From NCBI GenBank assembly GCA_013178375.1, contig JABLXQ010000017.1, positions 62,001 through 126,000 of the forward strand: a stretch of 64,000 nucleotides of DNA, given 5' to 3'. The DNA is from Gammaproteobacteria bacterium. Its GTDB lineage: Bacteria; Pseudomonadota; Gammaproteobacteria; Pseudomonadales; Ketobacteraceae. A model generated the notes under the pieces. It saw nothing but the letters and a program-made list of their open reading frames with translations. It was not told the origin of the DNA and did no database searches. This document shows positions 35,094 to 42,661 of the stretch, one piece after another (positions within the stretch are counted from its first letter, which is position 1; each line of letters begins with the position of its first letter). The translations under genes and the position numbers were made by a program.

Positions 35094-36802
35094 TGCCCCA
35101 TGGCGCGAAGAGCAGTGGCCCGATGAGCAGTGGCCAGATGAACAATGGCCTGCGCTTCGACATTCAGGCCGGCCTCACCGCCGCCGCCGTGGTTCTCCCC
35201 AAATCCATGGCATACGCAACGGTGGCGGGCCTGCCGGTAGCGGTGGGCCTTTATACCGCGTTTTTGCCCATGCTGATTTATGCGCTGCTGGGCAGTTCGC
35301 GGGTGCTCAGTGTCAGTTCCACGACGACGCTCGCGATTCTGGCGGGCACCCAGCTGGCGCTGGTGGTGCCCGACGGTGATCCCGGCCGCCTGCTGGTAGC
35401 CTGTGCCACTCTCACAACCCTGGTGGGCATCATGTTGCTGCTGGCAGCGGTGCTGCGGCTGGGCTTTGTGGCGAATTTCATTTCCAGCCCGGTGCTGACC
35501 GGATTCAAGGCCGGCATTGGTCTGGTGATCGTGTTCGATCAGGTGCCCAAGCTGCTGGGCATCCATATTCACAAGGAAGGATTTTTTCGCGACCTGCTGA
35601 GCCTGGCGCGGGAAGTGCCGCAGACCTCGCTGCTGACCGCAGGCGTAGCGGCCACCACCCTGGCCCTGCTGATCGGCATGGAACGCTGGCGGCCCCATTC
35701 CCCCGCGCCGCTGGTGGCAGTGGCCGGTGGCATTGCGGCCACCGGGTATTTCGGCCTGGCGGATCTGGGGGTGGCCATCGTTGGCACCATTCCCCAGGGG
35801 CTGCCCCACCTGACCCTGCCGGATCTGACCCTGTTCCAGCAGCTGCTGCCCGGTGCTCTCGGTATCGCACTGATGAGTTTCACCGAATCCATCGCGGCAG
35901 GCCGTGCTTTTACCAATCGCGACGACCCGGCCATCAACGCCAATCGCGAGCTGATCGCCATCGGCGCCGGCAACCTGGCCGGGGCGTTCTTTGGTGCCAT
36001 GCCGGCCGGCGGCGGCACTTCGCAAACCGCCGTACTGCGTGCCGCCGGTGCCAGCAGCCAGAAGGCGTCGCTGGTGGCAGCGGCCATGGCCGTCGCCACC
36101 ATGTTGTTGCTGGCGCCCCTGCTGGGACAGTTACCCAATGCGGTGCTGGCGGCCGTGGTGATCGTGTATTCGATCGGGCTGATCCAGCCGCTGGAATTCG
36201 TTGCCATCCGCAAGGTACGCACCATGGAATTCCGCTGGGCCCTGATCGCGTTCATGGGCGTGCTGGTGTTCGGCACCCTGCAGGGCATTCTGGTAGCCAT
36301 CATCGCGTCGCTGATCTGGCTGGCCAGCCAGACCGCCAGTCCAACCGTCTATGTCATCGGCCGCAAGCGCGACGAAGATGTGCTGCGCCCGCTGTCACCC
36401 AAACATCCTGATGATGAAACCTTTCCAGGATTGCTGATGCTGCGGCCGGAAGGCCGGATCTTTTTCGTCAACGCACCCCATGTGGCAGAAACCATTCGCG
36501 CACTGGAGGCTCAACACAAACCCCGCGTCCTGGTGCTGGACCTGAGCCGCGTGCCCGACATCGAATACTCGGCGCTGCAGATGCTGATGGAAGGGGAAAA
36601 ACGCATTCGTGAAAGAGGCGTGGCAGTGTGGCTGGTGGGGATGACCGAGCGGGTGACCGACATGATCAACCGCTCGGGATTCAAGGACCAGATCGGCCAG
36701 GACCAGCTGCTGTCCAATACCCGGGCCGCCATTCACCGCTACCAGCAAATGATGGCGGACACCGCATCCGGTACATCATCCAGCGCGCCGCCCGCCCCCT
36801 GA
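35093..36802 (+). CDS. SulP-family anion permease with STAS domain
   Basis: The 569-residue protein has the SulP transmembrane domain (about 20-420), with the conserved GLPVAVGLYTAFLPMLIYAL and SSTTTLAILAGTQLAL segments. A cytoplasmic STAS domain follows (about 440-555; VLVLDLSRVPDIEYSALQML). SulP proteins carry sulfate, bicarbonate or dicarboxylates; the substrate is not evident. The N-terminus [19 protein letters not shown] is low complexity, and the true start may be the second or third Met. It ends in a hairpin shared with the convergent ppk2 gene. Confidence 0.9.
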   Translation: MPHGAKSSGPMSSGQMNNGLRFDIQAGLTAAAVVLPKSMAYATVAGLPVAVGLYTAFLPMLIYALLGSSRVLSVSSTTTLAILAGTQLALVVPDGDPGRLLVACATLTTLVGIMLLLAAVLRLGFVANFISSPVLTGFKAGIGLVIVFDQVPKLLGIHIHKEGFFRDLLSLAREVPQTSLLTAGVAATTLALLIGMERWRPHSPAPLVAVAGGIAATGYFGLADLGVAIVGTIPQGLPHLTLPDLTLFQQLLPGALGIALMSFTESIAAGRAFTNRDDPAINANRELIAIGAGNLAGAFFGAMPAGGGTSQTAVLRAAGASSQKASLVAAAMAVATMLLLAPLLGQLPNAVLAAVVIVYSIGLIQPLEFVAIRKVRTMEFRWALIAFMGVLVFGTLQGILVAIIASLIWLASQTASPTVYVIGRKRDEDVLRPLSPKHPDDETFPGLLMLRPEGRIFFVNAPHVAETIRALEAQHKPRVLVLDLSRVPDIEYSALQMLMEGEKRIRERGVAVWLVGMTERVTDMINRSGFKDQIGQDQLLSNTRAAIHRYQQMMADTASGTSSSAPPAP

Positions 36803-36818
36803 TCCGCAGCCGGATCAG
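36799..36818. terminator. hairpin between convergent SulP and PPK2 genes
   Basis: CTGATCCG and CGGATCAG form a perfect 8-bp stem with a CAGC loop. The stop codons of both convergent genes (TGA 36800-36802; TCA 36815-36817) lie inside the stem. A bidirectional terminator is likely, though the T-tract is weak on both sides. Confidence 0.6.
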
Positions 36819-37639
36819 AATTTCTCGTCCACATACTTGAAGGGATAGTCGATCGCCGTGTAGCGGCCGATCTTGCGCTTGGGCAGCTTCACTTTCTCGG
36901 TTTTCACTTCCTCGTAGGGAACCTGGCTCAGCAGGTGGCTGATGACGTTGAGCCGCACCCGCTTCTTGTCCTCGGAACGCGCCACGAACCAGGGTGCCCA
37001 GGCCGTATCCGTGTGGGTGAACATGTCGTCGCGGGCCTGGGTGTAGTCGTCCCAGCGGTTGAAGGATTTCACGTCCATGGGCGACAGTTTCCAGGTCTTG
37101 CGGCCGTCGTGGATACGGTCGCGCAGGCGGCGTTCCTGTTCCTCGGGGCTCACTTCCAGCCAGTATTTCACTAGGATGATGCCGGATTCCACCATCGCCC
37201 GCTCCACCATGGGCACCGCATTGAGGAATTTCTGGGTCTGTTCCGGGGTGCAGAAACCCATCACCCGTTCCACGCCAGCGCGGTTGTACCAGCTGCGGTC
37301 GAAAATCACCACCTCGCCGGCGGCCGGCAGATGGCGCATATAGCGCTGCACATACATCTGGCTTTTTTCCCGATCAGTGGGGGCAGGTAACGCCGCCACA
37401 CGGAAAATGCGCGGGCTGACCCGCTCGGTGATGGCCTTGATGGTGCCACCCTTGCCGGCGCCATCGCGCCCCTCGAAGATGACGCACACTTTCAAGCCCT
37501 TGTGCACCACCCATTGCTGCAGTTTCACCAGCTCCACATGCAGGCGCTTGAGTTCCTTTGCATATTCCTTGTTGCTGAGTGGCCCGCGCGCAGTGTCTTC
37601 CTGCACCACTTCTTGCTGCTGCTTGTTTTTCTTCGCCAT
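36815..37639 (-). CDS. ppk2: polyphosphate kinase 2 family protein
   Basis: The 274-residue protein matches single-domain PPK2, which transfers phosphate between polyphosphate and nucleotides. Walker A is GRDGAGKGG at 57-65, Walker B FDRSWYNR at 113-120, and the lid region carries the Arg-rich segment EEQERRLRDRIHDGRKTWKL. The start MAKKNKQQQ is a basic tail. Whether it prefers ADP or GDP/AMP cannot be told. It converges on the SulP gene and is divergent from the DGPF operon. Confidence 0.93.
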   Translation of the reverse strand: MAKKNKQQQEVVQEDTARGPLSNKEYAKELKRLHVELVKLQQWVVHKGLKVCVIFEGRDGAGKGGTIKAITERVSPRIFRVAALPAPTDREKSQMYVQRYMRHLPAAGEVVIFDRSWYNRAGVERVMGFCTPEQTQKFLNAVPMVERAMVESGIILVKYWLEVSPEEQERRLRDRIHDGRKTWKLSPMDVKSFNRWDDYTQARDDMFTHTDTAWAPWFVARSEDKKRVRLNVISHLLSQVPYEEVKTEKVKLPKRKIGRYTAIDYPFKYVDEKF

Positions 37640-37811
37640 GTGTCACCTTTCCATTTTCCATCGATCAGGCTGTGGTGGCGCCCGGACGGGCGGCCTTTTT
37701 TTGGAAACCGCTTTCCAGAATACTGGCAGGTGCCAACTGCCGCAACGCAGCCAGATCAAGAAAAGGGCAATTCGAGATCAGGTGCAGGATACGAAAATGT
37801 TTCACGGCACC

Positions 37812-37838
37812 TGTCGAATCGGCGGCAGCGGCAACGAC
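37812..37838 (+). promoter_or_regulatory. ECF42-type promoter for the DGPF operon
   Basis: TGTCGA at 37812-37817 and CGAC at 37835-37838 are separated by exactly 17 bp, 60 nt upstream of the first DGPF gene. Published ECF42 promoters, as I recall them, have TGTCGA at -35 and CGA/TC at -10. The sigma factor at 27875-29116 is of this group. Confidence 0.7.
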
Positions 37839-37898
37839 TATGCAAGGAACACTTCACTTTGACTATTCACCGGGATTGCCGACAAAAGGAGAATTTCC

Positions 37899-38717
37899 AT
37901 GCGTTTCATGATCATCCGCAAGGCCGACGCTGACACTGAAGCGGGCCTGATGCCCAGCAACGAACTGTTGTCCGCCATGGCCCAGTACAACGAATCCCTG
38001 ATCCAGGCCGGCATGATGCTGGACGGCATGGGGCTGCATCCGTCCGACAAGGGTGCCCGCATCCAGTTCAAGCAGGGAAAACCCGTTATCACCGACGGCC
38101 CCTTCGCTGAAACCCGCGAACTGATCGCCGGCTTCACCCTGATTCAGGCGAAATCAAAAGAAGAGGCACTGGAGTGGGTGAAACGCTGGCCTGCCGAGGA
38201 CGCCAACGGCAACGCTTGCCTGGAATTGCGCCGGGTGTATGAAATGGAAGATTTTGCGCCGGGCGATGGCATCGAACAGCACCAGCAAAATGCCGCGCAG
38301 CTGGCCGCGCAACAGCTGCGGCTCAATCCCTATCTGAATTTCAACGGCAACTGCCGCGCCGCGTTCGAATATTATGAGAAAGTGTTGGGCGGCAAGATTG
38401 AAATGCTGATGACCTTCGGCGAGTCGCCCATGTGCAGCGAAATGCCAAAGGACCTGCATGATCTGGTCGTGCACGTCCGCCTGAACCTGGGCAATGCCGT
38501 GCTGATGGGATCGGACGCGCCGCCGGATCGCTTCCAGCCCAACCAGGGCATTTCCAACAGCCTGCAGGTACCCGATCCCGCCGAAGCCGAACGCATCTTC
38601 AACGCGCTGGCGGATAACGGTACCATCGTCATGCCACTGGCCACCACGTTCTGGGCGCGCAAGTTCGGCGCACTGACAGACCAGTTCGGCATTCAGTGGA
38701 TGATCAACTGCGAATAA
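37899..38717 (+). CDS. YCII (DGPF) domain fused to a PhnB/glyoxalase-like domain
   Basis: The 272-residue protein is a two-domain fusion. Residues 1-115 are a YCII/DGPF domain (ITDGPFAETREL at 64-75, ferredoxin-like fold). Residues about 137-272 are a PhnB-type vicinal-oxygen-chelate domain (NPYLNFNGNCRAAFEYYEKV, then GGKIEMLMTFGE and AERIFNALADNGTIVMPL). Both domains occur separately in ECF42 regulons; function is unknown in both. AAAGGAG precedes the ATG. It is the first gene of a three-gene operon with 22-nt and 21-nt spacers. Confidence 0.88.
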   Translation: MRFMIIRKADADTEAGLMPSNELLSAMAQYNESLIQAGMMLDGMGLHPSDKGARIQFKQGKPVITDGPFAETRELIAGFTLIQAKSKEEALEWVKRWPAEDANGNACLELRRVYEMEDFAPGDGIEQHQQNAAQLAAQQLRLNPYLNFNGNCRAAFEYYEKVLGGKIEMLMTFGESPMCSEMPKDLHDLVVHVRLNLGNAVLMGSDAPPDRFQPNQGISNSLQVPDPAEAERIFNALADNGTIVMPLATTFWARKFGALTDQFGIQWMINCE

Positions 38718-38739
38718 CACGCCTGCGAGGACAACCCCA

Positions 38740-39108
38740 ATGAACTATCTGTGCCTGGTTTATTACGATGAAAAAATCATGACGTCCATGTCGCAGCGCG
38801 AGTGGGACGATCTGAATCAGGAATGCATCGCCTGCGGTGAAGGGATGCGCGAAAGTGGCCACTGGCTGGGAGGCAATGCGTTGCAGCCGGTGGAAACCGC
38901 CACCACGGTGCGGGTGCGCAATGGCAAGATCTCCACCACCGATGGCCCGTTCGCGGAAACCCGCGAGCAGCTGGCGGGATTTTATCTGCTGGAGGCGCGG
39001 GATCTGAATGAAGCCATCGCGCTGGCGGGAAAAATTCCACCGGCGCGTTATGGCAGCATCGAGGTCCGGCCGGTGCGGGAACTGCCGCCCAAACGCAACG
39101 ACAATTGA
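38740..39108 (+). CDS. YCII/DGPF-domain protein
   Basis: The 122-residue protein is a stand-alone DGPF protein (STTDGPFAETREQLAGFYLL at about 65-84) starting MNYLCLVYYDE, the typical beginning of the family. The ferredoxin-like fold has been proposed to be enzymatic, but no reaction is established. TGCGAGGAC lies before the ATG. Second gene of the putative ECF42-controlled operon. Confidence 0.9.
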   Translation: MNYLCLVYYDEKIMTSMSQREWDDLNQECIACGEGMRESGHWLGGNALQPVETATTVRVRNGKISTTDGPFAETREQLAGFYLLEARDLNEAIALAGKIPPARYGSIEVRPVRELPPKRNDN

Positions 39109-39129
39109 AACCTTGCCAGGAAGACAACC

Positions 39130-39675
39130 ATGCTGAAAAAAACACTGATGTCGATCGCTGTTGTGTTTGCGGTCCTGATGGTGGGCCTGCTGGGCTTCGC
39201 CACCACGCAACCGGACAGCTTCCGGGTGGAACGCAGTACCAGCATTAACGCGCCGGCCAGCGTCATTTTTCCGTTCATCAGTGATCTGCAACGCTGGAGT
39301 GCCTGGTCGCCCTATGAAAAAATCGATCCTGCCATGAAGCGGACGTTCAGCGGTGCCGCCAGAGGCACCGGCGCCATCTACGACTGGGACGGCAACAACG
39401 AAGTCGGCGCCGGTCGCATGGAGATCGTGGCTGAAACGCCGCCGTCCCAACTCAATATCCAGCTGGATTTCCTGCGGCCATTCGAAGGTCGCAACCAGGT
39501 GGAATTCACGCTGAATGAAACCGGCGGCACCACCCAGGTCACCTGGGCCATGCAGGGCCCCATGCCGTTCCTGTCGAAAGTCATGTGCCTGTTCTTCGAT
39601 ATGGACAAGATGATCGGCAAGGATTACGAGGCGGGGCTGGCCGCGCTGAAAAAAGTAAGTGAGGCTGGTGCCTGA
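39130..39675 (+). CDS. SRPBCC-family protein with N-terminal membrane anchor
   Basis: The 181-residue protein begins with a hydrophobic segment (SIAVVFAVLMVGLLGFA) that anchors or exports it. A START/SRPBCC fold follows (VERSTSINAPASVIFPFISD, LQRWSAWSPYEKIDPAM, then a C-terminal long helix). This is the polyketide-cyclase-like type that often accompanies DGPF genes. It would bind a hydrophobic ligand; which one is unknown. Last gene of the DGPF operon; convergent with the next gene, 27 nt apart. Confidence 0.87.
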   Translation: MLKKTLMSIAVVFAVLMVGLLGFATTQPDSFRVERSTSINAPASVIFPFISDLQRWSAWSPYEKIDPAMKRTFSGAARGTGAIYDWDGNNEVGAGRMEIVAETPPSQLNIQLDFLRPFEGRNQVEFTLNETGGTTQVTWAMQGPMPFLSKVMCLFFDMDKMIGKDYEAGLAALKKVSEAGA

Positions 39676-39702
39676 ACGGACGTGACCGCTGAAGCGGGAT
39701 GG

Positions 39703-40920
39703 CTAACGTAACTCCAGCGTGAACTCCACGCCGGCATGTTGCCGCAACCGTTCCCGCAGCGCCGGCCCCAGCGCCACACTGGTGGTGGTGAAGCCGCCAG
39801 TGCGACCGGTTTTCTCCCGCTCCATCGCCAGGCAGTACGCAGTATCCCCCAGCATGGCGGCAGTGCCGCCGTGGCCCGGGTCGCGGGCGCAGTACACCTG
39901 TCCCCGCAATTGTTTGCCCGATGGTGTGCGCCCGATCATGCGAAAACTGAACGGCCCGTTGCGGGCGATCTGTGCATCGCTGGGACCGTCACCCACCTTG
40001 GGGCCCAGCCCGTGCAGAAAGCGGGTGAGCGGCGCTGCCGGATCGCCAGCTACGAATAGTTGCGTGAAAAAATTCTCCAGTCGCGCGCGGGTTTTCCTGA
40101 GTAAACCGTTGCCTGCCAGTTTCGCTTCTTCGTAAATAAAATCCTCGCCGTATTGAAAATTCGTGAGTGCGTGCGAGCGCCGCACTATCCGCGTGTTGAT
40201 TCCCCCGATCGGAAACGGCATCAGGTACTGACCGAAGTCGGCGTCGTGCACCACCTTGTCCAGTTCGGGGCGAAACGCGCCGCGCATGCGATCACGGGGA
40301 TTCAGGCTGTTGGGATCGGCGATCAGGTTTGCCAGTTGCGGATCGCCCGCCACCGCCCGCATCACCCCCAGGCCACTGGCGAAACTGCCGCCGGACACCG
40401 CGATGTGGCCCTGATCAAAGCAGTTGCTGATGTGGTGGCAGTATTCGCCGTAGCGGTTCATGGCCTGTTCCTGCAGGAACTGCACACCCAGGTCCGATGG
40501 AATGGAATCGAAGCCGCAGGCGTTGAGAATGCGGGCGCCACTGGCTTTCGCCGCATCGTCGTAGCGGTCGATCATGGCCCGCAGCCAGTGCAGTTCGCCG
40601 CTCAGATCGCAGTAATCCGTACCGTGGCGCACGCAGGCCGCCACCATTTCAGTCGCATAGTCCGCCGCGGGGGCCACGGTGGAACACACCACTTTTGTCG
40701 CCTGCGCCAGCTGGTCGGCAGCAGCCACATCACTGCCGGGCACAATGAAGATGTCGAGTTGCGGCGCGCCAATACCGGCGCGGATCGCTTCCAGCCGGGA
40801 GCGGTCCCGTCCCGCTATGGCCCAGCGGATCAGCCCTTTCCTGCCGTATTGCTCGTGCAGGTAGCGCGCGGCCTGGCGCCCGGTAAAACCGGTGGCACCC
40901 CACAGAATGATGTCGTACAT
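39703..40920 (-). CDS. saccharopine-dehydrogenase-like trans-acting enoyl reductase
   Basis: The 405-residue protein has an N-terminal Rossmann fold (GATGFTG at 8-14) and the conserved CGFDSIPSDLG block of the family that includes mycobacterial trans-acting enoyl reductases. NAD(P)H-dependent reduction of a double bond in a lipid-like or polyketide substrate is likely. It is divergent from the cytochrome P450 gene across a 188-bp region that carries the GTATAC-N3-GTATAC operator, so both are probably co-regulated. Stand-alone members of this family also occur outside lipid synthesis. Confidence 0.85.
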   Translation of the reverse strand: MYDIILWGATGFTGRQAARYLHEQYGRKGLIRWAIAGRDRSRLEAIRAGIGAPQLDIFIVPGSDVAAADQLAQATKVVCSTVAPAADYATEMVAACVRHGTDYCDLSGELHWLRAMIDRYDDAAKASGARILNACGFDSIPSDLGVQFLQEQAMNRYGEYCHHISNCFDQGHIAVSGGSFASGLGVMRAVAGDPQLANLIADPNSLNPRDRMRGAFRPELDKVVHDADFGQYLMPFPIGGINTRIVRRSHALTNFQYGEDFIYEEAKLAGNGLLRKTRARLENFFTQLFVAGDPAAPLTRFLHGLGPKVGDGPSDAQIARNGPFSFRMIGRTPSGKQLRGQVYCARDPGHGGTAAMLGDTAYCLAMEREKTGRTGGFTTTSVALGPALRERLRQHAGVEFTLELR

Positions 40921-41003
40921 GACCTGTCCCTTTTTGTTATGCGTTCATTATTCCCAAGTAAAACAGTGGGGTTTATTGGCTGTTGTGGAGTATATCGAAC
41001 TGG

Positions 41004-41018
41004 GTATACACTGTATAC
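41004..41018. promoter_or_regulatory. operator GTATAC-ACT-GTATAC between enoyl reductase and P450 genes
   Basis: Two perfect GTATAC half sites (41004-41009, 41013-41018) lie 86-90 bp from both divergent start codons. The second half site overlaps a possible -10 (TATACA) for the P450 gene. The same design occurs at 60023-60037. GTATAC cores are typical of GntR- and TetR-type repressors. Confidence 0.65.
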
Positions 41019-41108
41019 AAAGTAAACCAGCCCCAATCCGACCCTGACCACCCACAATAAGAATGAACGGCACACCGCTGTGTGCGCCGGTTACAGAGGA
41101 CTTTATCC

Positions 41109-42581
41109 ATGAGCCAATCCCTGCCCCTGCCACCGGGCCCCACCGAATCCAAATTCAAACAGGCCATGAAAATGGGCACCGGCATTTACGATTACCTGTC
41201 GGAATGCCATGCCAAATATGGCGACGCCTTCACCCTGCGCTTTCCGGGCATGGACCCATTGGTGTGGGTGGCCAGCCCCGAGATGGCGAAGGATTTTTTC
41301 AATCTGAAGCCGGAGCAGATCGACCAGCGCCAGCTGATGATTCCCATCGACATCGGCGACAACCAGACCGGCTTTCTCAACAACAAGGAACACCAGGATT
41401 CGCGCAAGATCATGATTCCGCCCCTGGTGGCCACGCGTCTGCGCGACCGCGCTGCCGTGATGCATGAACTCACTACGCGCAATATCAATGCGATGAAACC
41501 CGGCGACAATTTCGACATGCCGCGCCTGATCGGCGACATCACGCTGGACATCGCCTGCTTTACATTGCTGGGCCTGAAGGAAGGCCCCAAGCTACAGCGT
41601 TACCGGGAACTGATGCTGGCGTGGATCGGCGCTTCCACCAACGACACCATGTTCACGCTGGGCAACCTCTGGGGCGCGCCACGTTTTCGCAGCATGCTGC
41701 ACCGCGCCTACCTGAAAAAAACCGCGAAAAAAGATTTCGGCAAAGGCAAAAAAGGCTGGCTGCCCTGGAGCCGGTCAGTGGAACTGAAAGCGCAGCTGGC
41801 GGACCTGATGCGGCAGGAAATTCATGACGTCCGCGCCAGTGGCGACACCACTCGCACCGATCTGATTGCAACCCTGTCCCGTGCGACCTATGACGACGGC
41901 GAACTGCTGCCGGAAGAACGCATCATTTCTGAAAGCATGGGCATGCTGGTGGGTGGCCATGAAACCAGTGCCGCCACCGGTGCCTGGTTCATGCTGTGGC
42001 TATTGAAGCGGCCGGATGTGCTGAAAAAAATGCGCGAGGAAGTGCTGGCCTGTGTCGCGCAGGAAGGTCACTTTGATCCGCTGAAAATCGTTGAACTGCC
42101 GTATCTGAATGCGTGCCTGAATGAATCCCAGCGCCTGACCCCGTCCGCCGTGGGCACCATGCGCCACCTGGTGGGCGAAACCAAGATCGGCCCGCTCACC
42201 CTGCCGGCGAAATCCAACGTGCTGGCGGGCGCCTACCTGATCCATCGCCGCAAGGACGTGTGGGGCGAAGACGCGGAAGAATTCAAACCGGAACGCTGGC
42301 TGAGCGGCATCAAGCCCGGCCCGTTCGAATTTTTCCCGTTCGGTGGCGGCCGTCGCGCCTGCATCGGTTCCAATCAGGCGCGCCAGCAGTTGCGCATTCT
42401 GTTTGCGGAATTTGCACGGCGGGTGGAATTCACGTCGAAATTCGACAGCAACGATGTGTGGCCGGGCCAGCGTCAGGTCAGTGGCCAGACCGAGCCGGAA
42501 GGCGGCGTGCCAGTGACTGTGAAGAAAGTGTGGCCGGAAAATACGGGCTATCCGTCGCCGGCGGTGGCGCAGTCCGCCTGA
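41109..42581 (+). CDS. cytochrome P450
   Basis: The 490-residue protein has the P450 landmarks: I-helix GGHETS near residue 282, the K-helix ExxR in NESQRLTP, the PERF-like PERWLSG and the heme loop FFPFGGGRRACIG with the thiolate Cys418. The form is of the soluble bacterial kind with features of the CYP110/fatty-acid or sterol-type lineages (no membrane anchor). Electron donors are not encoded nearby. The ATG at 41109 has AGAGGA upstream; an upstream ATG at 41082 lacks a ribosome-binding site. It should hydroxylate a hydrophobic substrate, with the enoyl-reductase gene as probable pathway partner. Confidence 0.94.
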   Translation: MSQSLPLPPGPTESKFKQAMKMGTGIYDYLSECHAKYGDAFTLRFPGMDPLVWVASPEMAKDFFNLKPEQIDQRQLMIPIDIGDNQTGFLNNKEHQDSRKIMIPPLVATRLRDRAAVMHELTTRNINAMKPGDNFDMPRLIGDITLDIACFTLLGLKEGPKLQRYRELMLAWIGASTNDTMFTLGNLWGAPRFRSMLHRAYLKKTAKKDFGKGKKGWLPWSRSVELKAQLADLMRQEIHDVRASGDTTRTDLIATLSRATYDDGELLPEERIISESMGMLVGGHETSAATGAWFMLWLLKRPDVLKKMREEVLACVAQEGHFDPLKIVELPYLNACLNESQRLTPSAVGTMRHLVGETKIGPLTLPAKSNVLAGAYLIHRRKDVWGEDAEEFKPERWLSGIKPGPFEFFPFGGGRRACIGSNQARQQLRILFAEFARRVEFTSKFDSNDVWPGQRQVSGQTEPEGGVPVTVKKVWPENTGYPSPAVAQSA

Positions 42582-42607
42582 TCCCCCAGCGGCTGCAGCA
42601 ACGGTCT

Positions 42608-42648
42608 GATTTTCGGAAACGGAAAATCGCCCGGGGCTGCAGCATTTT
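42608..42648 (+). terminator. candidate terminator after the P450 gene
   Basis: GATTTTC (42608-42614) pairs with GAAAATC (42622-42628). A GGGGCTGCAGC segment ending in ATTTTTAT follows, and a second GGCTGCAGC copy lies at 42591-42599, so the two copies can pair as an outer stem followed by a T-run. Confidence 0.5.
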
Positions 42649-42661
42649 TATCGGCCGTTCT

